Positions 58,113 through 64,000 of a stretch of 64,000 nucleotides of DNA are shown one piece after another. A program made the position numbers and the translations under genes. Under the pieces are notes generated by a model. The model ran no database searches, had not been told where the DNA came from, and saw nothing but the letters and a program-made list of their open reading frames with translations. The DNA comes from Chelatococcus reniformis. Its GTDB lineage: Bacteria; Pseudomonadota; Alphaproteobacteria; Rhizobiales; Beijerinckiaceae. Every line of letters begins with the position of its first letter. Within the stretch, counting starts at the first letter, position 1. The stretch lies in NCBI RefSeq assembly GCF_014640075.1, contig NZ_BMGG01000008.1, forward strand, positions 276,943 to 340,942, given 5' to 3'.

Positions 58113-59195
58113 ATGTCAGTACAGCCGCGTCCCTCGTCACTCCTGGAGGCCCAGGCCGCCATCCCGCTGGCCGACCCATCCGGCCTGCTGGTGAAGCTTT
58201 GCGACATGTTCGCCGAGCGCGGCGTGGTCACGGTGGCGGACGGCACGGCGACGATCGCCAGCCCGCTGGGCCAGGTCGAGCTCACCGTCGATGGGGACAA
58301 CCTGCTGGCGCGGGCGATGTGCGCGGACGAGACCAAGCTCGCCATGACCAAGGGCGTGCTGGCCGAACGCGTGTTCGCGCTCGCCGGCGAGGAGAAACCG
58401 GTCTTCAGTTGGACCGGCCACCGGGCCGACAGCTCCGATCTCCCCCATCTGCGCGAGATGACGGTGCGCGGCGCCACGCAGGTGACGCCGCGCATGCGCC
58501 GGGTGGTGCTCGCCGGCGATGCCGCCCATTTCGCCCAGGGCGGGCTGCACGTGCGCATACTGGTGCCGCCACGGGGCCGCGCGCCGGTGCATCCGCGCGC
58601 CGGCGCCGATGGCCGCATCATCTGGCCCACGGGCGAGGACGTGCTCGCGCCGCGCGTCTACACCGTGCGCAGCATCGATACGGCGCGCGGCGAGATCGCC
58701 ATCGACATGGTGCTGCACGAGGGCAGCGCGCCGGGCTCGGACTGGGCGGTGAACGCCGCCCCGGGTGATCGTGTCGGCCTGCTCGGCCCGACCGGCGCGT
58801 GGCTGGCGCCGGCCGACCGCTACCTCATCGCCGGCGACGAGACGGCCCTGCCCGCCATCGCCCGCATGCTGGAGGTCTTGCCCGCGGGCGCCGAGGCGGT
58901 GGTGCGCATCGAGGTCGCCGACGCCGCCGAGGAGCAGCCGCTGCCCACCGCGGCCACCATCGACCTCGCCTGGCTGCACCGCGGCGATGCCGCGGCGGGC
59001 ACCACCGACCTCCTGGAGCGAGCGGTCCGCGCCATCCCGTGGCCGGATGCGGCGACGCGCGTCTACGTCTGGGCGGCGGCCGAACAGGCGGCGGCGCGCG
59101 GCCTGCGGGCCTATCTCGGCCAGGAGCGCGGCCTGCCGCCGGCACAGCGCTACGTCGGCGCCTACTGGCGCCGCGGTCACGACGGCGAGAGCTGA
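58113..59195 (+). CDS. Siderophore-interacting protein with DUF2218 domain, copy 2
   Basis: A 360-residue paralogue of the 56698-57789 product, collinear over its whole length and about three-quarters identical by eye. It has the same DUF2218 domain (LLVKLCDMFAERGVVTVADGTATIASPLGQVEL), VTPRMRRVVLAGDAAHFAQGGLHVRI, APRVYTVRSIDTARGEIAIDMVLH, GDETALPAIARMLEVLP and GAYWRRGHDGES. It presumably also reduces ferric siderophores, perhaps with different substrate or expression, since it has its own upstream AT-rich control region. The start is ATG 58113. Confidence 0.88.
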   Translation: MSVQPRPSSLLEAQAAIPLADPSGLLVKLCDMFAERGVVTVADGTATIASPLGQVELTVDGDNLLARAMCADETKLAMTKGVLAERVFALAGEEKPVFSWTGHRADSSDLPHLREMTVRGATQVTPRMRRVVLAGDAAHFAQGGLHVRILVPPRGRAPVHPRAGADGRIIWPTGEDVLAPRVYTVRSIDTARGEIAIDMVLHEGSAPGSDWAVNAAPGDRVGLLGPTGAWLAPADRYLIAGDETALPAIARMLEVLPAGAEAVVRIEVADAAEEQPLPTAATIDLAWLHRGDAAAGTTDLLERAVRAIPWPDAATRVYVWAAAEQAAARGLRAYLGQERGLPPAQRYVGAYWRRGHDGES

Positions 59196-59224
59196 CGGCG
59201 AGGGCTGGCCGTCCAGCTGCCCGG

Positions 59225-60217
59225 TCAGCCGCCGGCCGCCCGGTCGGTGCCGAAGCGGCGCCGGTAGTCGCCGGGCGTCAGGCCGGTCACGCGGATGAAC
59301 ACCTTGCGGAAGGATCCGGGATCGTCGTAGCCCACGTCCCAGGCGATCTGGGCGACCGGTTGGCGCGTGCCCTCCAGCAACTCGCGCGCCCGGCCGACGC
59401 GCAGGTGCTGCCAGTATTCGGTGGGCCTGAGGCCGGTGGCCCGGCGGAAGCGGCGCAGGAACGTGCGCTCCTCCAGCCCCGCCTTCGCTGCCATGGCGTG
59501 GGTGGTGACGCCGCGCGCGCCGGCCCGCTGGAGCCAATGCTGCACCTGCAGCACCGCCGCATCGCCATGGGCGAGGCGCGGTGCGAAGGCGCTATAGGCG
59601 CGCTGCTGGCGGCCCGGGGGATCGACGAGCAGGAAGCGGGCGGTCTCCATCATCGCCGCCGGCCCGAGCAGGCGCTCGACCAGCTTGAGGCCGAGGTCGG
59701 TCCACGCCATCAGCCCACCGGCAGTGATGATGTCACCGTCGTCGATGAGCAGCTTGTCGACATCCACCCGCACGGCGCGGAAGCGCGCCGCCAGATCGTC
59801 GGCGCAGACCCAATGGGTGGTCGCGGTGCGCCCGTCGAGCAAGCCCGTCTCGGCCAGCAGGAAGGCCCCGGCGCACACCGAGGCCAGCGTCGTGCCCGCG
59901 CCATGCCGCACCCGCAGGAAATCGATCAGCCCGGCAAACGCCGGGCCCGAGGGCGCCTCGCCCAGGCTCGGCGGCAGGATGACCACGGCCGGCTCGCCAC
60001 CGGCGCCCGGCAAGGTATCGAAGATGCGCGCGACGGGGCCGTCCGCCGCCCCGCAACCGAGGTGGCTCACGCGCAGCAGCGGGCCGCCGGCGCCCAGGCG
60101 CGCGCGGGCCAGCCGGTCGGCGACGGCGAACAGGTCGGTGAGGCCGTGCACCGCCGCGAGCTGCGCCTGCGGGTAGACCACCAGCCCGATCTCCGGGGGC
60201 GGCGATGACGCGGTCAT
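59225..60217 (-). CDS. GlxA-family transcriptional regulator (DJ-1/PfpI + AraC)
   Basis: A 330-residue regulator. The N-terminal DJ-1/PfpI-like domain runs to ~190 and includes LASVCAGAFLLAETGLLDGRTATTHW, with a Cys at the nucleophile-elbow position. The C-terminal AraC DNA-binding domain has THAMAAKAGLEERTFLRRFRRATGLRPTEYWQHLRVGRARELLEG and VAQIAWDVGYDDPGSFRKVFIRVTGLTPGDYRRRF. It is of the FtrA/GlxA kind. It is divergent from the cysteine hydrolase gene at 60345 and probably regulates it. Confidence 0.88.
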   Translation of the reverse strand: MTASSPPPEIGLVVYPQAQLAAVHGLTDLFAVADRLARARLGAGGPLLRVSHLGCGAADGPVARIFDTLPGAGGEPAVVILPPSLGEAPSGPAFAGLIDFLRVRHGAGTTLASVCAGAFLLAETGLLDGRTATTHWVCADDLAARFRAVRVDVDKLLIDDGDIITAGGLMAWTDLGLKLVERLLGPAAMMETARFLLVDPPGRQQRAYSAFAPRLAHGDAAVLQVQHWLQRAGARGVTTHAMAAKAGLEERTFLRRFRRATGLRPTEYWQHLRVGRARELLEGTRQPVAQIAWDVGYDDPGSFRKVFIRVTGLTPGDYRRRFGTDRAAGG

Positions 60218-60229
60218 TGTCGCTTCCGC

Positions 60230-60259
60230 CTTTGTCAGTTTTGCCCCGTTCTTTGTCGG
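60230..60259. promoter_or_regulatory. Direct repeat between GlxA regulator and hydrolase
   Basis: CTTTGTCAG (60230-60238) and CTTTGTCGG (60251-60259) are repeated 21 bp apart, two helical turns. This is the arrangement expected for an AraC-type regulator binding as a dimer. They lie in the 127-bp divergent space, just upstream of the regulator start. Confidence 0.4.
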
Positions 60260-60344
60260 CTCCGCCGATCCCCACCGTGCCCGCTACCGGCTAGATCTGC
60301 AACGGAAGGCCGGGAGGCCTTCGATCCCACGCGAGGAGCCCGCC

Positions 60345-60911
60345 GTGAGCAACCGTGCACTCATCATCGTCGACCTCCAGAACGACTATTTCCCGGGCGG
60401 CAAGTTCACGCTCTCCGGCATCGATGCGGCGGCGGCGAACGCCGGCCGCCTGCTGGAAGCCTGGCGCGCCTCGGGCGAGCCGGTGGTCCACGTCCGCCAC
60501 GAATTTCCGGTTCCCGAGGCGCCCTTCTTCGCGCCCGGCTCGGAGGGCGCCCGCATCAACGCGGCCGTGGCGACCCGCGAGGGCGAGCCGGTGGTGCTCA
60601 AGCACCAGGTCAACGCCTTCCGTGACACCGACCTCAAGGACATCCTCGACGGCAAGGGCGTCGAGGACGTCGTCATCGTCGGCGCCATGAGCCACATGTG
60701 CATCGATGCCGCCACCCGCGCCGCCGCCGACCTCGGCTACAAGGCGACGGTCGTCCACGACGCGGTCGCCACCCGGGACCTGGAGTTCAACGGCACCGTG
60801 GTGCCGGCCGCGCAGGTGCACGCCGCCCTCATGGCCTCGCTCGGCTTCGCCTATGCGGCCGTGCGCTCGACCGACGAGCTGCTCGCCGAGGGTGCGGCGG
60901 CCGTCGCCTGA
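60345..60911 (+). CDS. Isochorismatase-like cysteine hydrolase
   Basis: A 188-residue alpha/beta hydrolase of the isochorismatase superfamily with the triad Asp10 (LIIVDLQNDYFPGGK), Lys86 (VVLKHQVNAF) and Cys119 (GAMSHMCIDAATRAA), plus the non-proline cis-peptide region VGAMS. The family includes nicotinamidases, N-carbamoylsarcosine amidases and isochorismatases; none can be chosen from sequence. GTG 60345 has GAGGAG six bases upstream. It is probably induced through the divergent GlxA-type regulator. Confidence 0.88.
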   Translation: MSNRALIIVDLQNDYFPGGKFTLSGIDAAAANAGRLLEAWRASGEPVVHVRHEFPVPEAPFFAPGSEGARINAAVATREGEPVVLKHQVNAFRDTDLKDILDGKGVEDVVIVGAMSHMCIDAATRAAADLGYKATVVHDAVATRDLEFNGTVVPAAQVHAALMASLGFAYAAVRSTDELLAEGAAAVA

Positions 60912-60916
60912 TCTCG

Positions 60917-61831
60917 TCAGGGGGCGCCGCTCAGCAGCCGTGCCTCGGCCCTGGCGAGCGCCGTGACGAAGTCGATCACGGCGCGCATGGCCGGCTGGTC
61001 GACGAGATCCGGGTGGGCCAGCAGACGGATCTCGGCCAGCGCGTAGAGCTTGGTCGGCGCCACCCGCACCAGATCGGGATAGGTGTCGCCGACGAAGCAG
61101 GACAGGGCGGCGATGCCAAGCCCGGCGCGCGCCGCCGCGAGCATGTCGGCCTGGGAGGAGCAGCGCAGGGCGACCGCGGCCGGCCCGGTGACCCGATCGC
61201 TCCACCGCGCCAGCCCCGGATTCGCCGCCAGGCCGGCGAAGCCGATGACGCGGTGATGCTGCCAATCCTCCCGCCCCTCCGGGAGCGGTCCGCGGCGGCC
61301 ATAGTCGCGGGAGGCATAGAGGCCGGCGCCGAGCCGCGCGATCTTGCGGCCGATCAGATTCTCGCCGCCGCTTTCCAGCCGCAGCACGAGGTCCGCCTCC
61401 CGTTTCAGGACGCTCACCGGGAAGGGATGGGTGACGAGCTCGAGCTCGATCGCCGGATACTGCTGGAGGAAGCCGCGCAAGCGCGGCATCAGCCAGTGGC
61501 TCGCGAGCGTCGGCCCGATGGAGAGCCGCACCCGGCCGCTGGGCCGCGCCCCGCCGGCAGCCATGTCCGCCTGGGCCCGCAGCGCAGCGGTTGCCATGGC
61601 CTCGGCGTGGCCGCGGAAGCGGTGGCCGGCGTCCGTCAGCTCGAGGCCGGCCCGCGAGCGGGCGAACAGGCGGACACCCAGATGCGCCTCCAGGGCTGCG
61701 ATCTGGCGCCCCACCGTGGGGTGGCTGCTGCCCAATTCGCGGGCGGCGCCGAGATAGCTGCCGGCCTCCGCCACGGCGACGAAGGTGCGGCAGAGGTTCC
61801 AGTCGAGGGCGTTCATGCCTGTTTGAGCCAT
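60917..61831 (-). CDS. LysR-family transcriptional regulator
   Basis: A 304-residue regulator. The DNA-binding domain is NLCRTFVAVAEAGSYLGAARELGSSHPTVGRQIAALEAHLGVRLFARSRAGLELTDAG. The effector domain begins near GRVRLSIGPTLASHWLMPRLRGFLQQYP. It is divergent from the nitronate monooxygenase gene at 61930 and is likely its regulator. The start is ATG 61831, with ATG 61816 an alternative; the latter would leave the dyad at 61832-61847 fully upstream. It converges on the hydrolase gene with a 5-bp gap. Confidence 0.88.
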   Translation of the reverse strand: MAQTGMNALDWNLCRTFVAVAEAGSYLGAARELGSSHPTVGRQIAALEAHLGVRLFARSRAGLELTDAGHRFRGHAEAMATAALRAQADMAAGGARPSGRVRLSIGPTLASHWLMPRLRGFLQQYPAIELELVTHPFPVSVLKREADLVLRLESGGENLIGRKIARLGAGLYASRDYGRRGPLPEGREDWQHHRVIGFAGLAANPGLARWSDRVTGPAAVALRCSSQADMLAAARAGLGIAALSCFVGDTYPDLVRVAPTKLYALAEIRLLAHPDLVDQPAMRAVIDFVTALARAEARLLSGAP

Positions 61832-61847
61832 TGTGCAAAATTGAACA
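61832..61847. promoter_or_regulatory. Candidate LysR-type operator
   Basis: TGTGCAAAATTGAACA is a near-perfect dyad (one mismatched pair plus the centre) containing a T-N14-A frame, abutting the LysR start and about 83 bp before the nitronate monooxygenase gene. LysR proteins typically bind such AT-rich dyads near their own divergent promoter, so autoregulation and control of the target are plausible. Confidence 0.45.
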
Positions 61848-61929
61848 TAGGCGCACGGCGATCAAGCCCTATGCTGGTGCCGCGGGCGAGGCCCGTCCCG
61901 CGCACGGGCCGCCCATCCAGGATTCATCG

Positions 61930-62910
61930 ATGCCAGCCACCGCCCCCCTCGCCGACCGGCTCGAGCTGCCGGTCGTCGGCTCGCCTCTCTTCATCGTATC
62001 CGGGCCGGAGCTCGTCATCGCCCAGTGCAAGGCAGGCGTCGTCGGCTCGTTCCCGGCGCTCAACGCGCGGCCGGTGCACGTGCTCGACGAGTGGCTCACC
62101 CGCATCCGCGGCGAGCTCGGCGACTACGCGGCCCGCCATCCCGAGAAGAAGGTGGCGCCGTTCGCGGTCAACCAGATCTGCCACGCCTCCAACGACCGGC
62201 TGATGCAGGACATGGAGCTCTGCGTGAAGCACGAGGTGCCGATCATCATCACCTCGCTGCGGCCGCCGGCGGAGATCGTCGAGGCGGCGCACTCCTACGG
62301 CGGCGTGGTGTTCCACGACGTCATCAACGTGAAGCACGCCCGCAAGGCGGCCGAGCAGGGCGTCGACGGCCTCATCCTGGTCTGCGCCGGCGCCGGCGGC
62401 CACGCCGGCACCCTGTCGCCCTTCGCGCTGGTGCGCGAGGTGAAGCAGTGGTTCGGCGGCACGGTGCTGCTGTCGGGCGCCATCTCCGACGGCTGGGGCA
62501 TCGCCGGCGCGCTGGCGCTGGGCGCCGACCTCGCCTACATGGGCACCCGCTTCGTCGCCACGGCGGAAGCCAACGCCGATGCGGCCTACAAGCAGGCGCT
62601 GATGGACTACGCTGCCCACCACATCGTCTACACGAACCTGTTCACCGGCGTGCACGGCAACTATCTCGGCCCGTCGATCGCCGCCGCCGGGCTCGACCCG
62701 GACAACCTGCCGGTGGCCGACAAGACCAAGATGAACTTCGGCTCGGGCGGCAACATGAAGTCCAAGGCCTGGCGCGACATCTGGGGCTGCGGCCAGGGCA
62801 TCGGGCAGATCACCGACGCCCCGGCGGTGGCCGAGCTGGTGGAGCGGCTGAAGCGCGAGTTCGCCGAGGCGTGCGACGGCTTCACCCGCCGGGCCGGCCG
62901 CGCAGCGTAA
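61930..62910 (+). CDS. Nitronate monooxygenase (2-nitropropane dioxygenase family)
   Basis: A 326-residue FMN-dependent TIM-barrel enzyme. The start has LELPVVGSPLFIVSGPELVIAQCKAGVVGSFPALNARP. The flavin and catalytic region is ILVCAGAGGHAGTLSPFAL with the catalytic His, followed by GTVLLSGAISDGWGIAGALALGADLAYMGTRFVAT. The family oxidises nitronates such as propionate 3-nitronate and thereby detoxifies nitroalkanes; related members act on other enoyl substrates. It is controlled presumably by the divergent LysR protein. ATG 61930 opens the conserved N-terminus. Confidence 0.88.
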   Translation: MPATAPLADRLELPVVGSPLFIVSGPELVIAQCKAGVVGSFPALNARPVHVLDEWLTRIRGELGDYAARHPEKKVAPFAVNQICHASNDRLMQDMELCVKHEVPIIITSLRPPAEIVEAAHSYGGVVFHDVINVKHARKAAEQGVDGLILVCAGAGGHAGTLSPFALVREVKQWFGGTVLLSGAISDGWGIAGALALGADLAYMGTRFVATAEANADAAYKQALMDYAAHHIVYTNLFTGVHGNYLGPSIAAAGLDPDNLPVADKTKMNFGSGGNMKSKAWRDIWGCGQGIGQITDAPAVAELVERLKREFAEACDGFTRRAGRAA

Positions 62911-62950
62911 GGGCAAGACTGCTGCGCAGGAGACCGGCGGCGCACCTCGC

Positions 62951-62986
62951 CCGCCAGCCGGGCGTGGGCCGCAGCCCGGCTGGCGG
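62951..62986 (+). terminator. Long hairpin after nitronate monooxygenase
   Basis: CCGCCAGCCGGGC (62951-62963) and GCCCGGCTGGCGG (62974-62986) form a perfect 13-bp stem with a 10-base loop, 40 bp after the monooxygenase stop and 43 bp before the next gene. There is no T-run, so it may terminate, attenuate or simply protect an mRNA end. Confidence 0.55.
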
Positions 62987-63028
62987 TAGCCGATCACCGA
63001 CACAAAAGCAAGACAACCGGAGGGACTG

Positions 63029-64000
63029 ATGAACATCCAAGCGCGGCGCCTCGGCGCCGCCGCCCTGGTCGCGGTCGGCACCGCGGGCGCAGCCGTGGCC
63101 GAGCCCACCTTCAAGGGCGAGATCCGCATCGGCCAGACGCTGCCCTACAGCGGCCCGCTGTCGGGCTTCGGCATCATCGGCCAGGCGGAGGCCGCCTATT
63201 TCAAGATGCTCAACGACAAGGGCGGCATCAACGGCCGCAAGATCGTGTTCATCAGCCTCGACGACCACTATTCGCCGCCCAAGACGGTGGAGCAGACGCG
63301 CAAGCTGGTGGAGCAGGAGAACGTTGCGCTGGTGTTCGGCTCGCTCGGCACGGCGACCAACAATGCCGTGCACCGCTACCTCAACGGCAAGAAGGTGCCG
63401 CAGCTCTTCATCCTCAGCGGCGCCAGCAAGTGGGCGGACCCGGAGAGCTATCCGTGGACCATGCCCGGCATGGCGATCTACGCTTCGGAAGGCGCGATCT
63501 ACGCCAAATACATCCTGGACACCAAGCCGGATGCCAAGATCGCCATCCTGTCGCAGAACGACGACCTCGGCCGCGACTATCTGGCGGGCTTCAAGCGCGG
63601 CCTCGGCAGCAGGGCCGACAGCTTGATCGTCGCCCAGGCCACCTACGAGAGCACGGACCCCACCATCAATTCGCAGCTGGCGGCGCTGAAGGCCTCCGGC
63701 GCCGACGTGGTGTTCGGCATCACCGTGGGCAAGTTCACCACCCAGTTCATCAAGGGGCTCGCCGACCTCGGCTGGAAGCCGGACATGGTCTTCGTGCCGA
63801 CATCGGCCTCGTCGCTCACCTTCCTGAAGCCGGCGGGCCTGGACAATGCCGTGGGCCTGCTGTCCGCCAGCGCGCAGAAGGACGTCAACGAGAAGCAATG
63901 GGCCGACGATCAAGGCATCAAGGACTTCCAGACCTTCATGAAGGACTACATGCCCGGGGCCGACATCACCAACTCGAACTACGCCGCCGGCTACCTCTAC
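63029..64000 (+). CDS. Branched-chain-amino-acid-type ABC transporter substrate-binding protein (partial)
   Basis: The frame runs from ATG 63029 (GGAGGGAC just upstream) to the right edge, 324 residues so far. A signal peptide (MNIQARRLGAAALVAVGTAGAAVAEP) precedes a type I periplasmic-binding fold of the LivJ/Leu-Ile-Val class: EIRIGQTLPYSGPLSGFGIIGQAEAAYFKMLNDKGGINGRKI, PKTVEQTRKLVEQENVALVFGSLGTATN and KIAILSQNDDLGRDYLAGFKRGLG. Members bind amino acids, amides, urea or aromatic acids. The rest of the transporter probably lies beyond the window. A link to the preceding monooxygenase is possible but they are separated by a hairpin. Confidence 0.9.
   Translation, partial: MNIQARRLGAAALVAVGTAGAAVAEPTFKGEIRIGQTLPYSGPLSGFGIIGQAEAAYFKMLNDKGGINGRKIVFISLDDHYSPPKTVEQTRKLVEQENVALVFGSLGTATNNAVHRYLNGKKVPQLFILSGASKWADPESYPWTMPGMAIYASEGAIYAKYILDTKPDAKIAILSQNDDLGRDYLAGFKRGLGSRADSLIVAQATYESTDPTINSQLAALKASGADVVFGITVGKFTTQFIKGLADLGWKPDMVFVPTSASSLTFLKPAGLDNAVGLLSASAQKDVNEKQWADDQGIKDFQTFMKDYMPGADITNSNYAAGYLY

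Overview
The window is GC-rich DNA from an alphaproteobacterium, most likely of the order Hyphomicrobiales (Rhizobiales). The case rests on several kinds of evidence seen together: a kdp operon with tiny leader membrane peptides, a cobalamin-riboswitch-led B12 uptake operon, siderophore-interacting proteins with an N-terminal DUF2218 domain, palindromes resembling Irr iron-control elements, glycine-rich giant autotransporters, and a dispersed ~90-bp palindromic repeat of the kind common in this order. It looks chromosomal: there is no phage, transposase, CRISPR array, rRNA or intact tRNA.

Layout. 1-5953 (minus) is most of a giant secreted glycine-rich autotransporter whose beta-barrel lies beyond the left edge. 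A degenerate 3' half of a CAU-anticodon tRNA follows at about 6043-6090. 6172-10538 holds a HisC-like aminotransferase, an MFS transporter, a frameshifted 3-methyladenine DNA glycosylase I and an aldo/keto reductase. 11006-20070 is a surface-glycan cluster: a frameshifted GW-domain/TPR/cytidylyltransferase-like gene, a GT-D glycosyltransferase, UDP-glucose 4-epimerase, a hexapeptide acyltransferase and a large GT2-GT4 double glycosyltransferase. 20229-23588 is a three-gene acyl-CoA metabolism operon.

24032-32545 is a complete high-affinity potassium system: a 27-aa peptide, kdpF, kdpA, an unannotated-looking 53-aa membrane protein, kdpB, kdpC, and the sensor/regulator kdpDE. A KdpE-box-like palindrome lies upstream. 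32609-38826 (minus) is a vitamin B12 import operon: cobalamin riboswitch, btuB, btuF, btuC, btuD and a last gene of unknown function with cysteine and histidine clusters. A Ni/Co permease is divergently placed at 39146. A second giant autotransporter, complete this time, fills 40227-46916.

47133-51303 carries an aldo/keto reductase, a DHA1-type MFS exporter with a divergent LysR regulator, and an AraC regulator. 51559-59195 is an iron-siderophore uptake locus: TonB receptor, Tat-type binding protein, double-length FhuB-type permease and two tandem siderophore-interacting reductases. Two matching 17-bp palindromes suggest common iron control, and no ATPase gene is present. The right end (59225-64000) has a GlxA-type regulator divergent from a cysteine hydrolase, a LysR regulator divergent from a nitronate monooxygenase, and the start of a branched-chain-amino-acid-type ABC binding protein.

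The most novel-looking items are the paired glycine-rich autotransporters, the small membrane gene between kdpA and kdpB, the unknown Cys/His protein closing the B12 operon, the GW-domain glycan proteins, and a dispersed repeat that forms the 5' end of the btuF-like gene.
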